Source of the DNA: Flavobacterium phragmitis
GTDB taxonomy: Bacteria; Bacteroidota; Bacteroidia; Flavobacteriales; Flavobacteriaceae
Assembly (NCBI RefSeq): GCF_900112575.1
Contig: NZ_FOMH01000005.1
Location: forward strand, 62,001 to 126,000
Reading direction: 5' to 3'
Length of the DNA stretch: 64,000 nucleotides
Under the pieces are notes generated by a model that worked only from the letters and a program-made list of their open reading frames with translations, had not been told where the DNA came from and ran no database searches. A program made the translations under genes and the position numbers. This document shows, piece after piece, positions 28,276-35,938 of the stretch (position 1 is its first letter; every line of letters starts with the position of its first letter).

Positions 28276-29524
28276 ATGGATTATTGTTAGGAAGAATTTT
28301 TCCTTCAATAAAAACGGATTCGATTAAATTGCTTCCAAAAGCATAAGGAATCTGATAATAAGAAGAAATAGGTTTTGTCAATATTAAGTTTGCTTTTTTA
28401 CCTTTTGTAATGCTTCCGTGTGTTTCTGAAAGTCCCATAGCATAAGCCCCATTTATTGTTGCTGCGTTGATGGCTTCTTCCGGAGTCATTTTCATTTTGA
28501 TACAGGCCGTTGCCACAACAAAATTCATATTTCCAGATGGAGTAGAACCAGGATTAAAATCTGTGGCTAATGCTACAGGTAACCCCGCTTTAATCATTTC
28601 GCGTGCCGGCGTGTATGGAATGCTTAAAAAATAAGAGCAGGAAGGTAAAGCAACCGGCATTGTTTCAGAGCCTTTTAAGGCTTCAATGTCTTCAGGATTC
28701 ATAATCTCTAAATGATCGACAGAAAGCGCATTAAATTTAATTCCAGCTTGAATACCGCCAATTGAATTGAATTGGTTGACGTGGATTTTTGGCTTTAAGC
28801 CAAATGCGATACCAGCTTCCATTATTTTTTCTGTTTGTTCAACAGAAAAATAACCGCTTTCACAGAAAACATCAACGTAATCGGCTAGTTTGTTTTTGGC
28901 AATTTCTGGCAACATTTCGTTGATAATTTCATCTAAATATCCTGCTTTGTTTTCTTTATAATGAGTTGGAAAGGCATGTGCTCCAAGAAAAGTCGCTTTT
29001 ATGGTGATTGGATAATTTTCGGAAAGTCGTTTAATCACGCGAAGCATTTTTAGTTCGCCATCAACGGTTAAGCCATAACCCGATTTTATTTCGACAGCTC
29101 CAGTTCCTAAATGCATGACTTCTTCTAAACGGACTTTTGATTGTTCGTAGATTTCTTCTTCTGGAGTTTCGTTTAGTTTTTTGGCAGAATTTAAAATACC
29201 GCCTCCACGATTAGCAATTTCTTCATAAGATAGTCCGTTAATGCGGTCTACAAATTCCTGCTCGCGATTTCCTGCGTATACGATATGCGTATGGCTGTCA
29301 CACCAAGAGGGGAGGACTACTTTTCCTGTTGCATCAATTATTTTGTCTGCTTTAATTTCAGGAAGATTTTCCATTGATCCGAAATCTGAAATAAGATTGT
29401 CTTCTAGGATTAAGAAAGCATTTTTGATGGTTGGAAGCACTGCCATTTCTGCTCCAGAAACTTTTGCAATTGAAGTTTCGCGTACCTGTAGTAGTTCTTG
29501 TATGTTTTGGATTAAAGTGATCAT
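28274..29524 (-). CDS. hutI: Imidazolonepropionase
   Basis: A 416-residue amidohydrolase-fold enzyme that opens 4-imidazolone-5-propionate to formimidoylglutamate in histidine breakdown. Metal and substrate motifs are SWCDSHTHIVYAGNR, NRGGGILNSA, GAVEIKSGYGL, KIHVNQFNSIGG, DHLE and ATDFNPGST. It is complete and of normal length. hutG lies downstream on the same strand. hutH and hutU are not in the window. The upstream glutaminyl cyclase gene runs in the same direction, with a hairpin between them. Confidence 0.96.
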   Translation of the reverse strand: MITLIQNIQELLQVRETSIAKVSGAEMAVLPTIKNAFLILEDNLISDFGSMENLPEIKADKIIDATGKVVLPSWCDSHTHIVYAGNREQEFVDRINGLSYEEIANRGGGILNSAKKLNETPEEEIYEQSKVRLEEVMHLGTGAVEIKSGYGLTVDGELKMLRVIKRLSENYPITIKATFLGAHAFPTHYKENKAGYLDEIINEMLPEIAKNKLADYVDVFCESGYFSVEQTEKIMEAGIAFGLKPKIHVNQFNSIGGIQAGIKFNALSVDHLEIMNPEDIEALKGSETMPVALPSCSYFLSIPYTPAREMIKAGLPVALATDFNPGSTPSGNMNFVVATACIKMKMTPEEAINAATINGAYAMGLSETHGSITKGKKANLILTKPISSYYQIPYAFGSNLIESVFIEGKILPNNNP

Positions 29525-29544
29525 TAGAAAGGATTGTTATAAAA

Positions 29545-29596
29545 CACAAATTTCACAATTTTTCACTTATTAAGATGTGAAAACTTGTGAAATTCG
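29545..29596. repeat. Imperfect inverted repeat between the cyclase gene and hutI
   Basis: ACAAATTTCACAATTTTTCAC and the segment ending at 29596 (AAACTTGTGAAATTCGT) form a long imperfect hairpin. It resembles the dispersed GTGAAATT/TTCGTGTAATT repeats of this group. It might reduce read-through into hutI. Confidence 0.4.
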
Positions 29597-29616
29597 TAAA
29601 AACTATTTGTTTGAAA

Positions 29617-30666
29617 TTATTCTGAAACAGTAATTTCAAATATTTTATCCCAGTATTTTCCTGTGACAAAAATAGTTTTAGTAGCAGGATTGTATGCTAT
29701 TCCGTTTAAAACTTCAGCATTTTTACTTTTTACAAATTTACGAAGACCAGATAAATTGATAATTCCTTCAACCGCACCAGATTTTGGATCTACAATGGCA
29801 ATGGCATCTTTTTGCCAAACATTAGCATAAAACTTCCCGTCGATTAATTCTAATTCGTTTAATGCTTTAATTTTTGAACTGCCAGAATAAACATTAATGT
29901 AATCAATTAGTTTTTGGTTAGTCGGATCCATTTTCCAGATTTTTTCTGTCCCGTCTGAGTGATAAATGTATTTGTCATCGTGTGTCATTCCCCAACCTTC
30001 AATATCTTTATCGTATTTAAATGTTTTTTCCAGTTTAAAAGTTTTAGCATCATAGATAAAACCTGTTTTTTCCTGCCATGAAAGCTGGTATAATTTTCCA
30101 TTGAAAAAAGTAATTCCTTCTCCAAAATATTCTTTAGGAAGATCTACTTGTTTGATTACTTTCCCGGTTTTATAGTCTACTTCTCTAAAATAGGAATCTT
30201 CTTTTTGCCCTGTACTTTCAAAAAGTCTTCCATCATGAAATTCCAAACCTTCAGTAAAAGCTAAAGAATCGTGCACAAAAGTATTTACGATTTTATAGTT
30301 TAGAAGTTTTGGTTCTATATTAGAAACTACTTCTATTCTTTTAGTAGCATCGGAAGAATCTCCCCCAAAATAAACGGTTGCTTTTAAGTACTGATATCCT
30401 AATTTTTGATCTTTTAATTCAAATTTGAATTTTTGAGCTCCTTTTGTGCTTCCCACTTTTTTGTCGTTAACAAAGTAAGCGATGCTATCGATTTCTTTCG
30501 ATTTTGGATTAAAAACTCCGATTGAAACAGCTTGTTCAGATGTAAAATGAGCCGGAAAAGCAGAATCATCGATAGTAAATAAAGAATTTTCAGTTTTATT
30601 TTTATCTCCGCAACCAATTAATGTGATTCCTAATAAAATGACACCTAGGAAGTTATGTTTTTTCAT
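29617..30666 (-). CDS. Glutaminyl-peptide cyclotransferase-like lipoprotein
   Basis: A 349-residue lipoprotein (lipobox LIGCG, Cys at about 19). An N-terminal Ig-like region (about 30-115) is followed by a five-bladed propeller of the plant-type glutamine cyclotransferase family: FTEGLEFHDGRLFESTG, YFGEGITFFNGKLYQLSW, EGWGMTHDDKYIYHSDG and LNGIAYNPATKTIFVTGKYW. These enzymes convert N-terminal Gln to pyroglutamate. Many type IX-exported proteins in this phylum carry such N termini, so it may modify exported proteins (inference). Confidence 0.88.
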   Translation of the reverse strand: MKKHNFLGVILLGITLIGCGDKNKTENSLFTIDDSAFPAHFTSEQAVSIGVFNPKSKEIDSIAYFVNDKKVGSTKGAQKFKFELKDQKLGYQYLKATVYFGGDSSDATKRIEVVSNIEPKLLNYKIVNTFVHDSLAFTEGLEFHDGRLFESTGQKEDSYFREVDYKTGKVIKQVDLPKEYFGEGITFFNGKLYQLSWQEKTGFIYDAKTFKLEKTFKYDKDIEGWGMTHDDKYIYHSDGTEKIWKMDPTNQKLIDYINVYSGSSKIKALNELELIDGKFYANVWQKDAIAIVDPKSGAVEGIINLSGLRKFVKSKNAEVLNGIAYNPATKTIFVTGKYWDKIFEITVSE

Positions 30667-30721
30667 AGTTTAAAATTTGAATAAGGCAATATACGACGAT
30701 ATTTTTATAGTGACAAAGCTC

Positions 30722-30751
30722 TTGCAAAAATATAAAAAGGTTGTATATTTG
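30722..30751 (+). promoter_or_regulatory. Promoter of ffs
   Basis: TTG (30722-30724), 19 bp, TATATTTG (30744-30751): a near-ideal Bacteroidota promoter. Transcription would start at about 30756, which is the first base of the RNA stem. Confidence 0.8.
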
Positions 30752-30755
30752 CACC

Positions 30756-30858
30756 GGCAAGTCCTACACGACCAGCTCCTGCAGACTCCCCCAGGATGGG
30801 AACATAGCAAGGGTACGCGGTTGAGCGGTGCGATGTAGGTCGCTTGCCATTTTTTTTT
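30756..30858 (+). ncRNA. ffs: Signal recognition particle RNA (4.5S-type)
   Basis: GGCAAG (30756-30761) pairs with CTTGCC (30843-30848) to close a long hairpin. The apical part has the conserved SRP loop and internal loops: CCCCCAGGATGGGAACATAG, AGCAAGGG and GCGGTTGAGCGGTGC. A run of T follows and serves as terminator. The RNA binds Ffh and targets membrane proteins to the translocon. The boundaries fit the promoter. Confidence 0.92.
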
Positions 30859-30875
30859 AGAATAATTTAATTTGT

Positions 30876-30902
30876 AATCTTCCTTTTCAGGAGGATTTTT
30901 TT
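30876..30902 (+). terminator. Second terminator downstream of ffs
   Basis: AATCTTCC (30876-30883) pairs with GGAGGATT (30890-30897) with one G-U pair, then T7. Confidence 0.6.
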
Positions 30903-30916
30903 ATTTTTGGACGTTT

Positions 30917-31012
30917 GGAAGTTAGAAGTTATAGGTTAAAAGTTATGAAGTTTACTTTACTTTATCACACAAAATTTATAACTCATAACTCTTAACTTAG
31001 TAACTAACAACT
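30917..31012. repeat. Imperfect inverted repeat (GTTAGAAGTTAT / ATAACTCTTAAC type)
   Basis: The stretch 30917-30950 (GAAGTTAGAAGTTATAGG...) is an imperfect reverse complement of 30976-31012 (TTATAACTCATAACTCTTAA...). This is a low-complexity dispersed type common before genes in this group. It forms most of the leader of the SDR gene. Confidence 0.4.
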
Positions 31013-31020
31013 TTAAAAAA

Positions 31021-31824
31021 ATGAATAAAGTCGTTTTAATTACCGGAGGATCATCCGGAATTGGGAAATCTATTGGTGAATATTTGCATCAAAAAGGTTT
31101 CATTGTATACGGAACGAGCAGAAATCCTGAGAAAGTATTGAATTCTGTTTTTCCTTTGGTTGCTTTGGATGTTAGAAATGCAGTGTCTATCCAGACAGCA
31201 GTTTCTAAAATTATTGAAACTTCAGGCAGATTAGATATTGTGATCAATAATGCCGGAGTTGGTATTACGGGACCTTTAGAAGAAATTCCGACAGAAGAAA
31301 TCCGAAATAATTTTGAGACTAATTTCTTTGGACCAATTGAAGTTATGAAAGCTGTTTTGCCGCAAATGCGTAAACAAAACTCCGGTTTGATTATTAATAT
31401 TACTTCTATTGCTGGTTATATGGGACTTCCATATAGAAGCGTTTATTCGGCATCAAAAGGAGCTTTGGAATTGATTACTGAAGCTTTGAGAATGGAAGTG
31501 AAATCTTTTGGAATCGAAATTACCAATGTAGCGCCTGGTGATTTTGCCACCAATATTGCAGCAGGACGTTATCATGCGCCGGTGATTAAAGATTCGGCTT
31601 ACGAAAAAGTGTATGGCGATGTATTGGCAACGATGAACGATCATGTTGATGCAGGAAGTAATCCGAATGAAATGGCTGAAGCAGTTTATAAAATTATTCA
31701 AACTAAAAAGCCAAATGTGCATTATAAAGTGGGGGCATTTATGCAGAAGTTTTCGATTGTTTTAAAACGTGCACTTCCAGATAAAGTTTACGAGAAAATG
31801 TTAATGAACCATTATAAATTATAA
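31021..31824 (+). CDS. Short-chain dehydrogenase/reductase
   Basis: A 267-residue classical SDR. The cofactor motif is ITGGSSGIGKSIGE with NNAG after it; SITSIAG and YSASKGALE hold the catalytic Ser, Tyr and Lys. The residue pattern after the first strand (GTSRNPEK) fits NADP(H). The substrate is unknown; related proteins act on retinol-like, steroid-like or sugar substrates. A 63-residue membrane protein gene follows after 4 bases. Confidence 0.88.
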   Translation: MNKVVLITGGSSGIGKSIGEYLHQKGFIVYGTSRNPEKVLNSVFPLVALDVRNAVSIQTAVSKIIETSGRLDIVINNAGVGITGPLEEIPTEEIRNNFETNFFGPIEVMKAVLPQMRKQNSGLIINITSIAGYMGLPYRSVYSASKGALELITEALRMEVKSFGIEITNVAPGDFATNIAAGRYHAPVIKDSAYEKVYGDVLATMNDHVDAGSNPNEMAEAVYKIIQTKKPNVHYKVGAFMQKFSIVLKRALPDKVYEKMLMNHYKL

Positions 31825-31828
31825 ACTT

Positions 31829-32020
31829 ATGGAAAAGATTGCAGAGTATTTGCCAGCTTTTTTTGGTGTTTTAGTTTTACTTGTTGTTTGGTTTGTGATT
31901 CGTAGAATTTTAGGAAGTATAAGTGACAAGATCAATAATTCTGAAAGTTATAAAGAAGATACCTTAAGAGTTTTGGAAGAAATTAGGGATGAATTGAAAG
32001 AACTAAACAGAAACAAATAA
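31829..32020 (+). CDS. Small single-span membrane protein
   Basis: A 63-residue protein with one hydrophobic helix (FFGVLVLLVVWFVIRRIL) near the N terminus and a charged, probably helical tail (DTLRVLEEIRDELKELNRNK). No function is known to me. The 4-base spacing makes cotranslation with the SDR gene likely. Confidence 0.65.
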   Translation: MEKIAEYLPAFFGVLVLLVVWFVIRRILGSISDKINNSESYKEDTLRVLEEIRDELKELNRNK

Positions 32021-32083
32021 TTTACGGTTTGTAAATATTTTGTGAATTTTAATATAATTTATAAATTGATTTAGTTTTTGAAA

Positions 32084-32112
32084 TTGTTATTGGCATTGAT
32101 TTCGTAATTTTG
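32084..32112 (+). promoter_or_regulatory. Promoter of the structured leader before the aldolase gene
   Basis: TTG (32084-32086), 18 bp, TAATTTTG (32105-32112). Transcription would start at about 32117, the first base of the outer RNA stem. Confidence 0.6.
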
Positions 32113-32210
32113 CACCGGCGTTTGCGTTAGGGATAGAGCCTTTTGTGAAGTGAAACGGAACAAAAGATTTAGCCGAAAGCCCGTTCGCCACGGCGAATAC
32201 GCCCAGAATA
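32113..32210 (+). ncRNA. Candidate structured RNA or leader element before the aldolase gene
   Basis: Three stems are visible: an outer stem GGCGT (32117-32121) with ACGCC (32199-32203), CTTTTGT (32140-32146) with ACAAAAG (32160-32166), and TTCGC (32184-32188) with GCGAA (32193-32197). The segments GCGTTAGGGATAGAGCC and TTTAGCCGAAAGCCCG are those of a recurrent Flavobacterium intergenic element. A good promoter precedes it. It may be the 5' leader of the aldolase gene or a separate RNA. Confidence 0.55.
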
Positions 32211-32238
32211 AATCAACACAATTTAAATAATATAAATT

Positions 32239-32895
32239 ATGAAATTTTTTATTGACACAGCTAATTTAGCTCAAATTAAAGAAGCACAAGCTTTAGGTGT
32301 TTTGGACGGTGTAACAACTAATCCATCATTGATGGCAAAAGAAGGAATCACTGGTAAAAACAACATTTTAAAGCATTATGTTGATATTTGCAATCTTGTA
32401 GAAGGTGATGTAAGTGCTGAAGTTAATGCGCTTGACTTTGAAGGAATGGTTAAAGAAGGTGAAGAGTTAGCTGAATTACATGACCAAATCGTTGTAAAAC
32501 TTCCGATGACTAAGGAAGGTGTTATGGCTGCAAAATATTTTTCTGATAAAGGAATTAAGACTAACGTAACTCTTGTTTTCTCTGTAGGACAAGCGATTTT
32601 GGCTGCTAAAGCTGGAGCTACTTATGTTTCTCCTTTCGTAGGTCGTTTAGATGATATTTCTACAGATGGATTGAATTTGATTCAAGAAATTAGAGAAGTT
32701 TATGATAACTACGGTTACGAAACTCAAATTTTAGCTGCTTCTGTGCGTCATACAATGCATATCGTAAACTGTGCTAAAATTGGTGCAGACGTTATGACTG
32801 GACCGCTTTCTGCAATTTACGGATTGTTGAAACACCCATTAACAGATATTGGTTTAGCTCAATTCGTAGCTGATTTTGAGAAAGGAAACAAGTAA
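32239..32895 (+). CDS. Transaldolase / fructose-6-phosphate aldolase family enzyme
   Basis: A 218-residue TalC/FSA-type protein. [35 protein letters not shown] (with the Schiff-base Lys), [16 protein letters not shown] and SPFVGRLDD are the family blocks. The protein either moves dihydroxyacetone units in the pentose phosphate pathway or cleaves fructose-6-phosphate; short family members of this kind in bacteria without a long transaldolase usually act as transaldolase. A strong terminator follows. Confidence 0.93.
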   Translation: MKFFIDTANLAQIKEAQALGVLDGVTTNPSLMAKEGITGKNNILKHYVDICNLVEGDVSAEVNALDFEGMVKEGEELAELHDQIVVKLPMTKEGVMAAKYFSDKGIKTNVTLVFSVGQAILAAKAGATYVSPFVGRLDDISTDGLNLIQEIREVYDNYGYETQILAASVRHTMHIVNCAKIGADVMTGPLSAIYGLLKHPLTDIGLAQFVADFEKGNK

Positions 32896-32916
32896 TCCTT
32901 AGATACTTACAAAATT

Positions 32917-32957
32917 AAAATCGCCTTTTTTCTAACGAGAAAAGGCGATTTTTTTTA
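32917..32957 (+). terminator. Intrinsic terminator after the aldolase gene
   Basis: AAAATCGCCTTTT (32917-32929) pairs with AAAAGGCGATTTT (32940-32952), followed by T. Confidence 0.9.
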
Positions 32958-32985
32958 CTTTTATATGAATCTTAAATAGCTGATT

Positions 32986-33504
32986 ATGAAAGTAATATTG
33001 ATTGTGTTGTGTTTTTTTACTGCTAGCTTTTCTGTGAATGCTCAGGCAAAAGTGATTACTTCGGTAAATGATGCGGGCGATGTTGCCACTTATGAATTGG
33101 ATTGTTCTGTGAAATTCCAAAGTCTGGCAAAAGGGCTTCGGTATAATATTACGAGACATGAGTTTAAAGGTCCAGAGATGAAAAACAGTTACAGGCTGCT
33201 TTTGGTTATGGATGGATTTTATTCGAAAACATTAAACAGTGCAATGACGATTTCGGCCGTTTTAAGTGACGGTACTGTTTTAGATGCCAAAAAAACGATA
33301 GAAGATGATGGCTTTTTTGACGGTGCCTGTACTTTAAGAATAAAAGACCCACAAGCGCTTTTAAAGACTGATATTGACAAAGTGATTGTTCATGCGGAAA
33401 AGATGTGGTTTATTCTATTTCGGCGCAGAATAAGGCTGTTTTTAAAAAGAATCTTGAAAATGTTATTAATGCAAAGTAAAGGATCTGAGATACTAAGATT
33501 CTAA
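32986..33504 (+). CDS. Secreted hypothetical protein with an apparent C-terminal frameshift
   Basis: The protein has a signal peptide (MKVILIVLCFFTASFSVNAQ) and a beta-rich domain; I do not recognise the family. After residue 142 the frame becomes basic and unnatural (RRRIRLFLKRIL). Adding one T to the TTT at 33409-33411 restores a sensible end, YSISAQNKAVFKKNLENVIN then AK, with a stop at 33477-33479. A one-base loss in a T run, real or from sequencing, is therefore likely. The true product would be about 164 residues. Confidence 0.6.
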   Translation: MKVILIVLCFFTASFSVNAQAKVITSVNDAGDVATYELDCSVKFQSLAKGLRYNITRHEFKGPEMKNSYRLLLVMDGFYSKTLNSAMTISAVLSDGTVLDAKKTIEDDGFFDGACTLRIKDPQALLKTDIDKVIVHAEKMWFILFRRRIRLFLKRILKMLLMQSKGSEILRF

Positions 33505-33524
33505 GTTTTTTTCTTATAGAGGAT

Positions 33525-33572
33525 AAAAAAATCCAAATTCCGTTTTGTAAAATTGGAATTTGGATTTTTTTT
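33525..33572. terminator. Bidirectional intrinsic terminator
   Basis: AAAAAATCCAAATTCC (33526-33541) pairs with GGAATTTGGATTTTTT (33555-33570). It serves both the secreted protein gene and the converging transporter gene. Confidence 0.9.
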
Positions 33573-33593
33573 TATATTGGAGTTTTAAATTTT

Positions 33594-35063
33594 TTAGTGT
33601 CCGCCACCTTCACTTTGTACGTGGCTGATACCTTGTTTTTTAAGAATTTTTGGACAATAGAATCCGTAGAATGCTAAATATGCAAAACCAAGAAGTGGAA
33701 CAATGTAAGAGAAGTGTGTCCATGAAATTCCAAAAATACCTTCTGGACTTGTAAGGTCAAAGTCGCAGATACTTCCCTGAATTAATGGGATTACACCACC
33801 TCCAAGAATCATCATGATTAGGAAAGAAGAGGCTTTTCCTGTGTTTTTTCCTAATCCTGCGATAGCTAAATCGAAGATTGAAGGCCACATGATAGACAAG
33901 AATAAACCTCCAGAAATGAAGAAGAATTTAGCAATTTCTGGGTTTGGCCAAACTAATCCTAAAATCATCATAGTAATTCCTGAAAGTCCGAAAAGCATTA
34001 AAGTTTTTCCAGCATTTTTACCTCCTACGAAACTCACTCCAATGAATAACAAAATCCAAAGCGGGTAAATGTAGAATGAAGAAACATCGTGTGCTGCAAA
34101 AATATTAGCTCCGATAATTACACCAAATGCTACCGCAGGAACGATAAATTTAAGTGCTGTATTTACAAGGTTTGAAGTGTTGAAAACGTTTGTGCCGCCA
34201 TTCCAGCGTCCAATCATTAAACTTCCCCAGTAAAGTGCAATAAATGGTGCTACTGCGTCTTCCAGAATGTTTCCAAATTCATGGGTGTGTAATAAGGCTG
34301 GTAAGTTACTAATAATAGTTACTTCTGTTCCTACATAAATAAAAATTCCTAACATACCCAAGTATAATTGTGGATAGTCAAGAATGTTGAATTTACTGTG
34401 TCCGTCTTTAATAATTGCTTCTTCCTCTTTTACCGGGTCTTCAATTTTGGAGAAATTCATGAAGATGGCTACAGCAATAAAAGCTAGACCTAAAATGATA
34501 AAAGGTAATTTAATGTCTTCTAATGAAAGAGCAGTTTTTTTGTTGTCTCCCATTCCAAACAAAGCAATCCCTAACAAGATTGCTCCAATTGTAGTTCCGA
34601 AAGAGTTAATTCCTCCTGCAAGAGTCAAACGGTGTGCTCCAGTTTCTGGGCTTCCCATTTTAATAGCTAAAGGATTAGCAACAATCTGCTGAATTGAGAA
34701 TCCTAATCCTACTGTAAATAAGGCTGTTAAGAAGAAGGGGAAACTTTGAATTGTAGCAGCTGGAACGAATAAAAAAGAACCAACAGCTGAAAGGATTAAT
34801 CCTGCTGATAATGTTCTTTTATAGCCGTATTTTTGCAAAATGTCTACTTTTAAGGAAACTATAAAGAATATAATTGATCCAACAAAGTATGCGGCGTAAA
34901 ACGCCCACGCTACTAATTGTGATTGTACTTGCGATAACGTAAATACTTTTTTGAATACTGGAATCAGGATATCATTGGCAGAACCAACAAAACCCCAAAA
35001 GAAGAACACGATTATCAACGAGATAAACTGCCCCCATTTGGTTTGCACATTTTCTGAACTCAT
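33594..35063 (-). CDS. MFS sugar transporter (FucP/NagP-like), probable N-acetylglucosamine permease
   Basis: A 489-residue protein with 12 predicted membrane helices of the FucP (FHS) type. FFFWGFVGSANDILIP in helix 1 and GLGFSIQQIVANPLAIKMG are family marks. The C-terminal end is rich in His and Gly. It belongs to the chitin locus: its promoter carries the same TGTCGTTGGT motif as the peptidase and susC promoters, and the next gene upstream is the LytTR regulator. The likely cargo is GlcNAc carried across the inner membrane. Glucose or fucose would be alternatives on sequence alone. Confidence 0.87.
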   Translation of the reverse strand: MSSENVQTKWGQFISLIIVFFFWGFVGSANDILIPVFKKVFTLSQVQSQLVAWAFYAAYFVGSIIFFIVSLKVDILQKYGYKRTLSAGLILSAVGSFLFVPAATIQSFPFFLTALFTVGLGFSIQQIVANPLAIKMGSPETGAHRLTLAGGINSFGTTIGAILLGIALFGMGDNKKTALSLEDIKLPFIILGLAFIAVAIFMNFSKIEDPVKEEEAIIKDGHSKFNILDYPQLYLGMLGIFIYVGTEVTIISNLPALLHTHEFGNILEDAVAPFIALYWGSLMIGRWNGGTNVFNTSNLVNTALKFIVPAVAFGVIIGANIFAAHDVSSFYIYPLWILLFIGVSFVGGKNAGKTLMLFGLSGITMMILGLVWPNPEIAKFFFISGGLFLSIMWPSIFDLAIAGLGKNTGKASSFLIMMILGGGVIPLIQGSICDFDLTSPEGIFGISWTHFSYIVPLLGFAYLAFYGFYCPKILKKQGISHVQSEGGGH

Positions 35064-35106
35064 AAGAATAAGGTTAATTTTTTATTTTATTGTTTTTTGA
35101 AGACCG

Positions 35107-35173
35107 TAAATATATTTGTTAGGATTATCAAAAAAAAATAAAAGGGCATAAATAATGTTAAATTTATACCAAC
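35107..35173 (-). promoter_or_regulatory. Promoter of the MFS gene with a LytTR-type half-site
   Basis: On the minus strand TGTCGTTGGT (GTTGGT at 35173-35168) is followed after 53 bp by a -7-like box TATATTTA (35114-35107). The same 53-bp distance separates the upstream half-site from the -7 box at the peptidase and susC promoters. Confidence 0.6.
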
Positions 35174-35236
35174 GACACTCTTTTTTCAACAAAGTGTTAA
35201 TTTTAACCTACTTATAAAATGAATTTAAGAAATGAA

Positions 35237-35938
35237 TTATTCTAAAATTTTATTTTTAACATCTTTACTGTAGTTTCTGCCTATCGGAATGTTGTGAGAT
35301 TGGATTTGAACACGGTTTCCTTCAATAGATTTTACCTTATTTAGTGCAATAACATAAGATTTATGTATTCTAAGAAAGCGATCTGCGGGTAATTCTTCGG
35401 ATAAAGAGGTTAGAGATTTGTGAGTAATATAGGTCTTGTCTGGCGTGACAACTTTGATATATTCTTTCATTCCCTCGACAAACAAAATTTCTTCAATATT
35501 AATTTTCATCATTTTTTTATCGACTTTAATAAAAATATGTGAGTCGCCTTTTGCAGTTTCGACTTTAATATTGTTTTTGAAATTATATTCGGTCGTGATT
35601 TTATTAATGCACTTTATGAATCTTGGCAACGGAATTGGTTTTACTAGATAATCTAATACATCTAGATCATAACTTTCGGCAGCAAATTCTCTAAAGGCGG
35701 TTGTGATGATTACTTTGGTTTTGCTTTCGATTAAACTGATCAATTCAAAACCAGTCATCATCGGCATGTTAATATCTAAAAAGACAGCATCAACAGGAGT
35801 ACTATTGATAAAATCCAGCGCCTCTAAAGAGTTGTTGAATGTTGCAATAACTTCAAAATCTGTAAAATTGGTAAAATAATTTTGCAGGACTTTGATCGCT
35901 AATGGCTCATCATCAATTAACACGCATTTAATCTTCAT
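35237..35938 (-). CDS. LytTR-family response regulator
   Basis: A 233-residue regulator. The receiver domain has the acidic pair DDE at 9-11, phospho-acceptor Asp 55 (VFLDINMP), and Lys in YLVKPI. The C-terminal LytTR DNA-binding domain (about 135-233) includes FIKVDKKMMKINIEEILFVE and LRIHKSYVIALNKV. It overlaps the kinase gene by 11 bases, so translation is coupled. LytTR proteins bind paired direct repeats spaced by two helical turns, which is what is found at the chitin locus promoters; the link is inference. Confidence 0.93.
   Translation of the reverse strand: MKIKCVLIDDEPLAIKVLQNYFTNFTDFEVIATFNNSLEALDFINSTPVDAVFLDINMPMMTGFELISLIESKTKVIITTAFREFAAESYDLDVLDYLVKPIPLPRFIKCINKITTEYNFKNNIKVETAKGDSHIFIKVDKKMMKINIEEILFVEGMKEYIKVVTPDKTYITHKSLTSLSEELPADRFLRIHKSYVIALNKVKSIEGNRVQIQSHNIPIGRNYSKDVKNKILE

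Noticed and set aside
30876..30902. GGAGG as a Shine-Dalgarno site for the SDR gene
   Set aside because: It is more than 120 bases from the start and forms the right arm of a terminator stem.
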